Positions 21,581 through 32,591 of a stretch of 64,000 bases of DNA are shown piece after piece. A model generated the notes under the pieces. The model was not told the DNA's origin. It saw nothing but the letters and a program-made list of their open reading frames with translations, and did no database searches. The stretch is from Thermothielavioides terrestris NRRL 8126 (lineage: Eukaryota; Ascomycota; Sordariomycetes; Sordariales; Chaetomiaceae), in assembly GCF_000226115.1 (NCBI RefSeq), contig NC_016458.1:1-64000 (forward strand). The letters run 5' to 3'. The number at the start of each line of letters is the position of its first letter. The stretch's first letter is position 1. Position numbers and translations under genes: made by a program.

Positions 21581-23727
21581 TCATCGAACGTTCGTCTTGT
21601 GAATGCCCAGTTCCTCATCACCCGATGTATCGCCATCATCAGCATCTTCTCCCCCCGGCGCCCCGTCGGCGCTTTCAAGGTCCTTCCCACGAATCGCCAA
21701 GGATGCCACCCATCCGGCCAGGGTGATGCCGGCAAACAGTCCCCAGGCAAGTGCCTCACCCTTGGGCCTCAATGGTGTCGACAAGGTGAACAGGCCGCCG
21801 GACAGAAACGGGCCTACACTCCGGCCGGCAGCCGAGAGCGTTTGGGCAACGCCATTCAGTGTCCCCAGGGTCTCGTGGGAAGGGGCGGAGTTGGTAATCT
21901 AAAAGAAAAAGCCTGTTAGCAACATGGTTGTGCGCAAGCCGACCAACAACGAAGTCTATCGGAACTCACCAGAAGCATAACACTACTCAGACCGCCAACA
22001 GCGCATATGTTTTTGAGCACAAGAATACCGCCCAGCTCACTGTACAGCCAAGCCTTGCTGGTCCCCAACCCAAGGTAGGGTCGACCGTCCAGGTAGCCAA
22101 TCCACGGCATAAGGGCCATGCTGACGGCCATCCCGAGAAGTGAGTACTGGTAGGTACCGAGGTTCCCCATGTGTGCCTTAGCGCTCTGGAAAATGAAAAG
22201 TTGAAACAGGATGGTGACCAAACCGGCAAGAGAAAGACTGACCCCGATGGTGCCAGGGTCGAGGTCACGGCCTGCGGGAGGCGGCGAGGATGCGAAGATG
22301 GGATACAACGAGTTGAAGGAGATGTTGGCGAGCTGGAACACAAGGTAAGTGCCGAGGATAGCAAGTGTGTTGCGGTTATTCAATTCGCGGAACGCCGACT
22401 TCGGTTCCTCCTCATCCTTCTTGCTGTACTCGTCCTCATCCTCCTCCTCAACCGTGCCTCGCGGTCCCAGGAGATCCCGCTGCCCACCTTCGGACGCATC
22501 CGAGAGCCCGGGTTCGTCGCTCCAGTCGTCATCCGACATGTCCGGACTGTTTTGTTGGCCCGCTGACGGCGACCTCCCTTTCCCTCGTGGACCCGGGCGA
22601 AGTTCGCGCCAGCGCGCCGAGCACCAGCTACGGACCAACTTGGCCCAGCCCGAGCCCGTGCTCGCCGCTGCACCGTCGAGATGGTCAAGAGTCTCTTCAA
22701 ACCAGACAGCCAGCACGACGACACTGGAGAGCAAAAGTGCGGCGGCGAGCATGTTGGGAGCCAAGAACGGATACCTCGCGCCGTCGCCCGCGATGCCGAC
22801 CAGCAACCCGCCCAGGGCCGGCCCTGTGATGCTGCCGAGGCTGTAAACAGCAGGCAACCAGGTGAAGGCACTGCTCTGATTCGTGCGGTCTGTCACCTCG
22901 CCCAGACAGGTCGGCACGACGGCGGCATTGCCGTTCAGCAGACCCATAGCAACGTGCACCACGAGCAGCTGCGCGTAGGTGGTGCAGAAGCCGAAGCACA
23001 TGAAGCACAACATCAGCAGCGATGTGCCCAGCAGTATAACCGGCTTGCGGCCCACGCGATCGGACACATACCCCCACAGGAGGTTCGTGGCCAGCTGCGC
23101 GAGAGCAAATGCCGAAGCCAGCAGGCCCACGTACAGGCCTTCCTGGCCGTCGGGGATCTCGTCGAAGGAGGCCACCATGGCGGGCAGGTACGGCCCGATC
23201 GAGTTGAGCGCCGTCTGTTCGGCCAGAGACAGCAGAGCCAGAAGGCCCAGCTGCGCCCACGGCAGCGGGGTTGCTTCTGCGCTAGCTCTGTCTTCGTCGG
23301 CCGCGGCTATCAGGCTTTTCCGTCGTCGTCGTCTCCGCCCCGCATGTACGCCGATCGACCGCGCGTCACGCGACCCGTCCGCGAGGTTGCCTTGGTCATC
23401 CTCAACCTCCGAAGCGTCTTCGGCCGGGCGGAAAAGTCGGCTGTACCATGCGCCCGGTTCTCGGCCGGACCGCCGGCGCTTGGGGGGGCCGGCGGGGGGC
23501 GGGGTGGGGAAGGTGTGGTATTTCGCGGTCGATTGTCGGCGGAGGGGGCGGAGGGGGCGGCGGGGGTCTGTGGCGGCATCTCTTCGACTGCGGCTGCTGC
23601 TTCCTATGGTCTCGCCGTACGAGGGCGACGGGAGGGGAAATGGCTCACCGGCGTGGAAGGACCCGGAAGCACGAGAGCGGCGGGGTCGGGGCGGCCTGGC
23701 GCCAGTTATCTCGGACGGCTTCGTCAT
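21581..23727 (-). CDS. MFS transporter, DHA1 / ZIFL-like
   Basis: The gene has two exons, 23,727-21,970 and 21,898-21,581, with a 71-nt intron (GTGAGT...TTTTAG), and encodes 691 residues. I chose the ATG at 23,727 (context GCCGCAATGAC, protein MTKPSEITG) over an in-frame ATG at 23,937 because the extra 70 residues look like untranslated sequence. An Arg/Pro/Ser-rich N-terminus of about 150 residues is followed by twelve predicted membrane segments: FLPAMVASF, LWGYVSDRVGRKPVIL (loop 2-3 signature), GLLNGNAAVVPTCLGEV, and after the join ITNSAPSHETLGTLNGVAQT. A long acidic cytoplasmic loop (SDDDWSDEPGLSD and EEEDEDEYSKKDEEE) separates the halves. The layout matches fungal relatives of plant zinc-induced-facilitator-like transporters, proton-coupled exporters of small molecules or metal complexes. 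The substrate is unknown. Confidence 0.88.
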
Positions 23728-24779
23728 TGCGGCGCTCGCTCGGGCTGTTGCCGTGCACCTCGGAGGAAACTCGACGGGCAATTTCGACGACAGCGGGCGA
23801 GCAGCGCACAATGCAAGGTTGAGGTTATTGCATGGTCCGATGCATCTGCGAGTCGGGATCGGGTCAATGGGTCGTTTTACACCGTTCGCAAGTTGGGTGT
23901 GGTAGGGGGAGCGATTTGTGCCTAGGTTGCCCCTCACGCAATGCGACCTAACTTATGGAGGGGTCATCATTTCGAGGCGGTAACCATTGTACAGAACGTT
24001 AGCGGCCGCCGCCCTCCTGATGTCATTGGCACCCGACATACAGGACCCACAGCCCGTTCGCCGGAGAGCGACCTCCAGCCGTCAGATTTCTTTCGTGATC
24101 ATGATCCTGCTAGTTTCATGAATCCGATAAGATGCACCTCCATTACGATAAACGGACGTTTTTGTCCACGGCCCAACGCAGGAGAGGTCGCCCTCTTCCA
24201 TTCCAAAACATGTAGCGGAGCAATTATGCGCCGAACCCGCAAAGGACGCCTGTTGCCTAGGCCTCCCGTCTGACGCGTTCAAGTGTGCAAGCAGGTGGAA
24301 GTGGAGGGCTTCGCCATTGCCAACGATTTTGGGCCCTTGGGGCCTGACGATCCGTCACCTAGGGGGTAGGTTGCAGGCGAACGCCCCCCCCCCAATGTCT
24401 CAACGGGCCTATCCTTGGAATTCCAATACCTGGCCCAAAGCCCATCCATGCAGGTCCCTCCGAGCGACCGAGACGGCCCGATCTTGCGGCACGCGGGCGT
24501 CTGCGAAACTAAGGGCTACTGCGGTCCGCACGCAACTAGCGTGGCGGGTCAAGGGTCGGCAATCAAAACACGGTTCTGCGATTTATCACGGGCTGCGTAC
24601 GCCCATCGGAGGACCGAGTGCCATTCCTTGGAGACTACCTTATCCAGCCCTAATGTCGAATGTCTCCTCAATGGCTTAACTTCTTGGGACGTGGCCCATG
24701 TGGATATGTACATGCCATACCATACCTACCTAGGTACCTGCCTACCTACATCATGCTCCCCATTTCCCCCCTGACATCT
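23728..24779. other. Intergenic region between PurU and the MFS transporter
   Basis: It holds the MFS promoter and the PurU 3' flank. An 11-base poly(C) run lies near 24,384. TACCTACCTAGGTACCTGCCTACC, a simple CCTA-rich tract, lies around 24,724-24,748. Open frames here lack domains and are not accepted. Confidence 0.5.
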
Positions 24780-25628
24780 TCAAAAGACGACAGTCTTAGA
24801 CCCATTCAGAAAAACGCGGCGCTCCGCATACCACTTGACAGCCGCCGCGAGCACCTGGCTCTCGATGTTGGACCCCTCGTCGACCAGCTCCTTGGGGCTC
24901 ATGCTGTGGTTGACGCGGGCGACGCGCTGCTCGATGATGGGGCCCTCGTCCAGGTCGGCCGTGACGAAGTGGGCGGTGGCGCCGATGATCTTGACGCCGC
25001 GCTCGTAGGCCTGGTGGTAGGGCTTGGCGCCCTTGAAGGACGGCAGGAAGCTGTGGTGGATGTTGATGATGCGGCCGGACATGGCCTCGCAGAAGGTCGG
25101 GCTGAGCACCTGCATGTAGCGGGCCAGCACGACCAGCTCGATCTCGTGCTGCCTGACCAGGTCGAGCACGCGGGCCTCCTGGGCGGCCTTGGTCTCGCGC
25201 GAGACGGGCAGGTGGTGGAACTCGATGCCGTAGCTGGCGGCCAGCGGGGCGAAGTCCGGGTGGTTGGACACGATCAGGGGGATGTCGATGGGCAGCTGGC
25301 CCGTCTTGGCGCGGAACAGCAGGTCGTTCAGGCAGTGGCCGATCTTGGACACCATGATGAGCACCCGCGGCTTCTGGGTGACGGGACGGATGTCGTAGGC
25401 CATGGCGTACTCGGCCGCCAGCGCGTCGAAGGGCGCGCGCAGATGCTCGGTCGACTCGGTCGGCGTCGGGCCGAAGTGCACCCTCATGAAGAACTTTTCG
25501 CTCGTCGGGTCCGAGAACTGCTGCAGGTCCAGGATGTTGTGCCCCTCGCGGGCGAAGATGCCCGTCACGGCGTGTACGATGCCCGGCTTGTCCGGGCACG
25601 ACAGCGTCAGGATGTGGTCGTTAGCCAT
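24780..25628 (-). CDS. purU: Formyltetrahydrofolate deformylase
   Basis: A single exon encodes 282 residues, the standard length. The enzyme hydrolyses 10-formyltetrahydrofolate to formate and tetrahydrofolate, balancing the one-carbon pool. An N-terminal ACT domain (about residues 5-80: ILTLSCPDKPGIVHAVTGIF, HNILDLQQFSD) is followed by the formyltransferase fold: RVLIMVSKIGHCLNDLL, LIVSNHPDF, VLARYMQVLSP, and the catalytic region IINIHHSFLPSFKGAKPYHQ, with DEGPIIEQ supplying the conserved Asp. The context CAACAATGG supports the start. The family is common in bacteria and patchy in fungi, so an ancient bacterial origin is plausible but not demonstrated here. It is divergently oriented from the GNAT gene across 1.4 kb. 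Confidence 0.95.
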   Translation of the reverse strand: MANDHILTLSCPDKPGIVHAVTGIFAREGHNILDLQQFSDPTSEKFFMRVHFGPTPTESTEHLRAPFDALAAEYAMAYDIRPVTQKPRVLIMVSKIGHCLNDLLFRAKTGQLPIDIPLIVSNHPDFAPLAASYGIEFHHLPVSRETKAAQEARVLDLVRQHEIELVVLARYMQVLSPTFCEAMSGRIINIHHSFLPSFKGAKPYHQAYERGVKIIGATAHFVTADLDEGPIIEQRVARVNHSMSPKELVDEGSNIESQVLAAAVKWYAERRVFLNGSKTVVF

Positions 25629-27018
25629 TGTTGAAATGCTGCTGCGGCTGGCAACGCTGAGGCAACCCGACTGGCCGGCCGCTTGGAGGGGGATGCGTTT
25701 GCTGTCCTTTGATTTGCGCTGACCCAGAGATGCGATGCGTCACAGGCCAAAACCAACCCCAATTTTGAATCGGGGCCGTCAGGACTCGATATGTGTCCAC
25801 ATCCACATTTGCTTGAACTGGCACGCTAAGGGTTAGGGTAACTCCTTAAACCTCGTTTCTTTTCTCTTTGTCAATGCGCATACATACCTCCCCGACGATG
25901 CCTGGGGTGGGCCGATATGGAGTATACGCAGGAGAAATGGGCCTCTGAGAACCCCCAGTTCGGAGCTCGTGAGCTCCAGGCTCCTTCATCGCTCCTACAC
26001 TCCCCGTTGCCCCCATCGTGGCGGCCTGGCCTCGCCCTCGTCCAAGATTCCGATGTATCCCCGAAAGTCCGAGCTCGGAGTAGTTGGTCGTTCCCAAAAC
26101 GCTGAGGGTGTGCATACCTGTTCGGCCCGAGAATTCGGAAACCTTGGTGAAGCATTTGTCGCCCGGCTCCTGGGGAACATCCATCCATTCTATATTGAAT
26201 GGTACACCGGCAACAACAGAGAAACCTCCAATTCAATGTCATGCTGATCTCAACACTTTACACTCCGTGGATGTTATGAGGAGAAACCCATGTTTCATGG
26301 AGTCCATGCCTGAATTCGAGGGGCCTACGCCTCTGACCTGGGAGTTGAAGTCATCCGACATCGCATGTCCAGGTACGCTTTGCCGTTGCGTCACTGGCGC
26401 AGTGTGTATAAGAGTCGGGAAGCTCGCGATTTCCTCGATTCGTCTTCGGAGTCCCTCAGCGTTTATGTACTGCATTATGGACCGTAGTTAGCTGGAGGCC
26501 ACTCATTCCTCGCGGTGTGTTAACTGGAGAGAGCTGGCAATCAGCTAAGGGCAAAAGGGGCAACCTTTCCTATTTAAACCTTCCGAGCCTTTGCAAGGCT
26601 GCGTGAACTCTCCCCTCTCTGCTCGCAAAGCTTTCGCCAATCGCAGGCCATTCAGGCAGAGCAACACGATGGTGAATGCAACTTCGTTGCAGCAATCCGA
26701 GCAATCCGGGGTTTCCTGGCCCAGTAGTTTCACGCTTCCCTCTGACCTTCCCCTTCAAGCTAGAGGTATGGAGTCCCACCCGTAACCACCAAATCTTACT
26801 AGTACGTGGCAGCTACCAAGTGCTCACCACAACAGAATCGGCCTGAGTCATTGACCGGGCCGACCGGGATACAAGTTGTTCTATTCTTCTGTCTTCATCG
26901 CACCGCGATCCTTCTCTCTTCGACGACCCTTTGCTTCTGTCTCAGCTGAAGGCTTTCATGAAAAACACCAAGCTTGCACCCGACTTCAACCACCAGCTTA
27001 GCACCCCATCGAACCCCG
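25629..27018. other. Divergent intergenic region between purU and the GNAT gene
   Basis: About 1.4 kb holds both promoters. A TATA-like CCTATTTAAACC lies at about 26,567-26,578, some 440 bp before the GNAT start. GGGTTAGGGT at about 25,830 is a single telomere-like string. Frames between 25,846 and 26,500 have no recognisable domain and I see no gene. Confidence 0.45.
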
Positions 27019-27752
27019 ATGCCTCTCAAGCTCCGTCCAGCAACCGAAGCCGACTGTTTTAGGATCGGCTGCATCTCTCGGGAGGCCTTCCTCGGTTCGA
27101 CTTCGAACGCCCTCTTTCCTCCCCACTTGTACTCCAAGTCCGAAACCGGTGATCCCGCTCTCGACGAATCGAAATGGAGAGCTGCCAGAACTTTGAGACG
27201 AATGAGAAACGGCAGCCCTACCTTTGTTGTCGTTGAGATCCCCGAAGACGGTAACGCGGAGGGGACGGTGGTAGGATACGCGCAATGGGATGCTCCTGCG
27301 GCAGCGTCGGCGCACGCATCCAAAGGTCACTGGGAAGACGACAGAGTCCCAAGCCCTGGTAGTCTCAATGAGGCCAAGCTGCTCGAGCTGTACGTAACGC
27401 TTGAGGCCGAGACGAAGAGGGTGCTCGGGCCGGAAGGACACAGCAACATGTATTGTAAGTGGTCTGCGACCCTCCGCCCATGGAGCAAAGCTGACCATTT
27501 ACGTGGGCGCCAGACCTCTTGTCCGTCGCGGTCGATCCCGCCCACCAGCGGCGGGGCATCGGCAGGATGCTTGTCCTCCACGGGTTGGATTTGGCTGCCA
27601 AGGCAGGCTTGGATGCGTTTCTACATGCTACCCCTGAGGGCGAGGGCCTCTACCGTTCGCTCGGGTTCCAGCAGGTCGGGGAGCCGTTCGACCTGTTCGG
27701 CACTAAACACTTCTCGATGTTGTGGAAGCACCAGAGCGCAGCGAGTCCATAA
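27019..27752 (+). CDS. GNAT family N-acetyltransferase
   Basis: Two exons, 27,019-27,454 and 27,514-27,752, are separated by a 59-nt intron (GTAAGT...GCCAG) and encode 224 residues. The start MPLKLRPATEAD is typical for this fungal GNAT group; an upstream in-frame ATG at 26,974 would add 15 residues. The acetyl-CoA binding motif A is created across the splice: LLSVAVDPAHQRRGIGRMLV, with the Q/RxxGxG/A signature QRRGIG. It is followed by AAKAGLDAFLHATPEGEGLYRSLGF, the usual motif B. GNAT proteins transfer acetyl from acetyl-CoA to an amine; the acceptor is not predictable. It converges with the DUR3-type gene 293 bp downstream. Confidence 0.88.
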
Positions 27753-27980
27753 CCTCTGGAGTGCAACACATGAACAAATGGCCTCTGTCTACTGTCGTCC
27801 CATGTGAGAAGTAACGTGTATGGCTGTGGCGCTCCTGCCAAACGGGTATCACGAACTTATTCAACCAAGTCAGCTACTCAACTGAACTTTCCGCCAAGGG
27901 CCAGCTCTGTCGAGTAATTCGAGCAAAGATATCGATGTCTCGCCGGCGAACATGAAGCCAGCAGAAACCAAAGCAAAGCA

Positions 27981-28044
27981 ACACATGTGCTCATTCCCTG
28001 CCAGAAAACCTAACACATGTCCTCATTCCCTGCCAGAAGATCTC
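27981..28044 (+). repeat. Two tandem 32-bp copies in the GNAT-DUR3 spacer
   Basis: ACACATGTGCTCATTCCCTG at 27,981 is repeated at 28,013 with a single G-to-C difference, followed in both by CCAGAA. The pair lies just before the DUR3 stop codon, in the convergent 3' spacer. It is short enough to escape RIP. Confidence 0.85.
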
Positions 28045-28045
28045 C

Positions 28046-30375
28046 CTATGCGGCCCCAACCGACTCTTTTGGGTCACTCTTCTCCGTTGGAGTGGCGTCG
28101 CCGGGTGACTTCTGCTCATCGGCGACCCGCGCATGGATCGTTTTGGGGTGCGACTTGCCGGCGAGATCGAGGTAAATGCTCTTGACTGTCCGAACAAGCG
28201 TGCGGCGGCCCTCAAAAACCGGGAACAGGCCAACGCCAATAAACGAGCAGAAGATCCAAATGATGCCCACGGAGACCCAGCCGGTGAAGAACGGCTTGCT
28301 GAAGATGTAGCCGGAGCCGTACATGGGCATTGGCCATAGGACCAGAAACGCCAGCGTCTATGGATTTCCCTTCGTCAGCGGGCGGAGTTCTCAGTTACGG
28401 ATGGCAGAGCAATACTCGAAGCAGGCACCCACCATAACCACTGTTGTGCTTTTGCTGATTTTCCCCGCACGCTGGAGCTTCTTCTGTTCCTCCTCGAACT
28501 CGACGCGTGTCTCGCTATGGCCGCCGGGGATCTCCTCGATGTCGAGGCCCGCAGCATCGGCGAGATCATGGTCGTCACCTTTCCGGATATCCATCATGGA
28601 TTTCCAGTCGTACTTGTCGATGCCAAATATGGCGGTGAAGATAGGAATCAGCACGAGAGGAGAGAGGAGGGCGGCCACGTTGCCCGCCAGCATGGGGTTG
28701 TTGGAGCCTGTGCAGGCCACGCCCAGATCACCGCACTCCTTCTTGGCGGTGACGAGCCAGGCTATGAGGGCGCAGGCAAGGCCGAGGATCGGCGAGAGCG
28801 ACGCCGCCCACTTGTTCTGGCCGGCCCAGATCAAGGCGAGCGCCGCAGGGAGCACCGCTGAGGAGATGATGACGCCCATCATCAGATACAGATACCCCAT
28901 CGAGATGCCTGCGTACCAGAGGCCGACTGAGAAGGTGGCAATGAAGATGCCGTAGCCAACCACAACCACGTGGCTCATGTAGATGAGGCGCCTGCCGCTG
29001 GCTGTGGGGTTGAAGTAGGTGCGGTACAGATCGTAGGTGCAGATGGTGCTGACGGCGATCAGCTGGCTCGAGGTTGCGCTGGTGACGGCCATGAAGACGA
29101 TGAGCAGAGTGGCGACGGCGCCGCCTTTCCCGAGGAGTGCGACGGCCGCGTACGGCAGAACCAGGCCGGCACTCACCTCGGCATCACTCATGCGGTCGGG
29201 ATATGTCGGAAACCAAGGGGTATTTTCCAGGGACAGGGCAGTCAGGCCCATGGTGGTGGCGGTAAGCCAGGGGATGGCGAACCAGCACAGGCCGCCGAGA
29301 ATGTATCCGGGGAGCGCGTGGACCGGAGAGGAGGCGATGGCCTTGTTGTAGTAGCCGTTGTCAAGGAAGACGGTGCCAAAATTACCTGTTTTCCGTCAGC
29401 CTTTCACCCCCCGGCCGATTGTTCCAAAAGACCGAACACTCACCAACAATGTTGATGACGAAGAAGATGGCGCCCTCGCGAGACCGCATAGTAAGATAGC
29501 TGCCATCCTTGTTACCGTCGACAGGGTGCCTGGCAGCTGCCTGCACTAGCAAATCGTAAACTGCGCTCGGGGAGCCCAAGACGTCGTGTGAGGCATAGGC
29601 GGTCAGGGCAAAGACGATGATGATAATCAGCAGAATGAAGGTGTGTATCCAGTCGGTCAAGATGGTCGCCTTTAGGCCGCCGACGAGTGTGTATGCGATG
29701 ACACCGATGGGGAGGAGGTAAACTGCGGCGCGGTAAGCCCTGCCAATTCCAGTCCGTGCGGGAGAGGAGCGAATGCCTGCTTACTCGCAGCGATCGTGTG
29801 CATGCCGGTCAGGGCATTGACAGTGGCGGAACCACCGACGATCAGCATGAGAGATACGAGGATGTTCGTGGCCAGGCCAAAGACCAGGAAGACCATATGG
29901 GCGAAGGTGCCGTATCTCGCCTTGATGATCTCGAGGTACGTGTGGGCGTTGGGGGCCCGTCTCTTGAGCTCGATGGCCAGCGTGGCAAAGAGCAGAATCT
30001 GGACGGTCGCGCCCGAAGCGTACCAGAAGGGGCCCGAGACGCCGTAGCGGTAGCAAACGCCGGTGCTCTGGAGCAGCGTGGCTGCCCAGGTCCATGACGA
30101 GACGACTGCAGATGCGACCAGGCCCGATTTGACGGTGCGGCCGGCCGTGTTGAACATTTCGGACGTCTGGAGCTCCCGGTTGTACCGGCGCAGGATGGAG
30201 GTAACGAGTATCATGCCTGCCCTGGCATCAGCAGGCGTCCCGCTGTCGAGCACGCCGGATCCCCGACCTCACCTAGTGCAAAGGCGCCTCCGAGACCCAG
30301 CACGATGCCGTAGCCGACGCCCTGGCCGAGGGCCGCGCTTGCGATGTGCTCCTGGCTGGAAGCGGAATGAGACAT
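28046..30375 (-). CDS. dur3: DUR3-type urea transporter (sodium:solute symporter family)
   Basis: Five exons, 30,375-30,273, 30,216-29,785, 29,722-29,444, 29,385-28,433 and 28,357-28,046, are separated by introns of 56, 62, 58 and 75 nt. The product is 692 residues, normal for fungal urea:proton symporters. Characteristic DUR3 strings are [87 protein letters not shown] (restored by the second join), [17 protein letters not shown] and DLYRTYFNP. About fifteen membrane segments are expected in the plasma membrane. In other fungi DUR3 is induced under nitrogen limitation and feeds urea to urease or urea amidolyase; neither is in the window. The start MSHSASS is the first Met before the conserved [14 protein letters not shown]. 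Confidence 0.92.
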
Positions 30376-31893
30376 CCTGGGCGAGACAGCCAAGCACGGT
30401 GTACCAGCACAGGAGGTCGGGTAGAAGTCCCTTGACGGTTCGAGGAATAGAGAGATGAACCCGACAGGACGGAAGCAGATGTAGTTGGTATTTATGTTTA
30501 CCACGGGCGTCAAGATGCTGCGCGCTTCCGGCCGTTGGCCGGTTTATGAACGTTATCTCAGATGCACGTAGGTTACACTACATCCCGGCCTCCCCTTATC
30601 TCCGGGCTGTCGAACAGCGGGCAAAACCGCGGGTGCTGCGGAGGTTGTCCCGGCATCCTGTCTCTGTGGACAGAACCAGCGTTCTGGTGTGCGAACAAGC
30701 CACCTCCATGCAGAGCTTGGGGAAGACAGGGGCCCGTCGTCGGTTCCCCCACGTTCAAAGAATTCGTGGTTATCGGTCGCTCCAACCAATCCTGTATGAA
30801 CAATCTCCACAGGGGTTCGGGGCGAGAATCGGGGTTCTGCCATGCGATTATCAGCCCGACCGGGCGGCGCGCGTGCTGGGGATGCATGCGGGTGGAGTGC
30901 GGCGACTGCCGGCGCCAAGCGACCGGGAGGAAAGCCGGGGCAGGCAAGTCAGACAGAGATAAGGAAAATCGATCGGTCATCGGTTTGGGCGGCGGTCCTG
31001 TTCCGGACAATCAGGAGCACTCCGCCGCGCAGTGTTCCGTATTCAGCTCGGCCCGCAGTGAGACATATCTCGCAGTCAGTGGCGCTCCTAGTGCGAAGAA
31101 GGGAGATATCACATCGCCGCCTCAAGTCCCGTCCCGAATGGTTACTGGATGGAATTGGCGAAGCAAAGCCTTGATCTTGACCAAACGGGAGGCGAGATAA
31201 GAGAATCCCAACTGGGCGTGAGAATTACTGTGGTTACCGTGTAACTACCTGAAGTTAGCCTCTTCCCTTTTTATTCGTGGTTTCAAAACGTCAAGCAGTC
31301 GTCCACACTCGGATCCCAGATAAGGAAGAGGAAAAGAGAGATAACAAGTGGGGATCTCAAGGTGGATGCGTTAAGGCATGAGCCAATGGACGCTAAATCC
31401 ACAATGTGCACTAACTGAGTTACTGCTAGCGAAATCGAAATACGGAATAACTTCTCCGTGCAAGTTGCGAATTTCCCTGATGTAAACGCTGTCTTGTCTG
31501 GATTGCCTCGGAGAAAACGTCCTGTGGGACGCTGTCGCTCATCCAAGGTCTTTTGAACCGCTCCCAGTCAAAGAAGGCGTCTTCGGTTGCTCAACAACTG
31601 CAATTTACACAACACTATTGTCAGCCCGTGTTGGCCGGATGTGGCTCCCTAATGCGCCCCGCTTCTGAAAGTTCGTTCATGATGTGTGCCGCAGTAAGTT
31701 CGTGTGGGGGTTCTTCGACGTGCTTCAGGCAGCAGGGGCACGCGGCAACACGACCAGACGCACTGCCGACGACAAGGTCTTCAGTGAGCATCAGGTAGGT
31801 ATGGAGTCAATTCGATTCATCAGTGCATGGCCTGACTACCAACCAAGGTACACCACAGATTGAGGACGACACTTCCCATCAGCATGGGTAGAC
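30376..31893. other. Upstream region of the urea transporter; no gene seen
   Basis: This 1.5-kb region holds the DUR3 promoter. Open frames at 30,546-31,200 overlap on both strands and have no recognisable domain. GATA and TATC strings occur in it (for example near 30,958 and 31,068), as often seen upstream of nitrogen-regulated genes, but such short motifs carry little weight. Confidence 0.4.
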
Positions 31894-32266
31894 GTTAAAG
31901 AGGTCCCGCCAAGACTAATTTCGGCCAATTGTCGGCTATATTTTTACAACGTTATTACGTAGCCACCATCGCCAAGGCGTTTGCTCTATCGCTAAGGGTT
32001 AGTTCGCTAGGGGTACGGGGGACGGCGTCAGCCCCCCGCTGGTTAGGGTTTGGGTTAAGGTTAGGATACGGGTTATGGTTAGGGTGCGGGTTATCCTCGT
32101 TTTCTTTTTTTTCGATTTGGTTAAGTTTTCGTAGAGTTGTTGCGACGAGTCTTTACGATTGTTGTTGATGTTGCTCGAAGTCGTCGCGGCCTGCTCACCC
32201 CTTGGCGATTTGTAATTACTTGTACACGGCAAAATCCGAAATTAGTCTTGGCGGGACCTCTTTAAC
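31894..32266. mobile_element. 373-bp MITE with 31-bp perfect TIRs
   Basis: Perfect 31-bp inverted repeats occupy 31,894-31,924 and 32,236-32,266, starting GTTAAAGAGGTCCCGCCAAG. Both are directly flanked by GAC (31,891-31,893 and 32,267-32,269), a 3-bp target duplication. There is no coding frame, so it depends on a transposase elsewhere. The interior carries degenerate telomere-like repeats and a T-rich tract. It inserted 325 bp upstream of the GH3 start codon and therefore lies in that promoter. It shows no RIP, so it is either low-copy, too short or recent. Confidence 0.85.
32041..32096 (+). repeat. Degenerate interstitial telomere-like tract
   Basis: GGTTAGGGTTTGGGTTAAGG is followed by TTAGGATACGGGTTATGG and TTAGGGTGCGGGTTA: about nine hexamer-like units near TTAGGG, most with one or two changes. 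It lies in the centre of the MITE, so it probably moved with the element rather than marking a chromosome fusion. Confidence 0.75.
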
Positions 32267-32591
32267 GACGACCTCAGCATGTCCTCAGGAGTTGGGACCT
32301 TTTCCACTAGCATTGGCCGGGACAGCCGCCCAATCGGAACGCAGCGACGCACCCGGGCCGCCTGCCAAGATGCCAGGGAGAGTGAACCATGAATCCGGAC
32401 CATTATTGCTTCCGCTGATCGGCGGGGGCTCCGAGTGCACCGCCCAATGTTCCGACTCCCGCGAGCCTGATTAACGCATCCCGTCACGACAAACCTCGGC
32501 CGCGCCGTGAACCTGTCCCCTTTACGGTGGATGATGGGCTACATTCCGGCAGCGAGCGCAGCAGGGAGATTTTAACCCGCATGCGGCCACC

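Noticed and set aside
22681..23925. 414-codon plus-strand frame opposite the DHA1 transporter
   Set aside because: Antisense shadow of a transporter whose membrane motifs and splice join are clear.
24660..25634. 324-codon plus-strand frame opposite purU
   Set aside because: Exact antisense of an unmistakable PurU; its composition (Val/Gly/Asp/His-rich) is the usual mirror of a GC-rich gene.
32041..32096. Chromosome-fusion scar from the telomere-like tract
   Set aside because: The tract lies inside a MITE with its own target duplication, so transposition explains it better.
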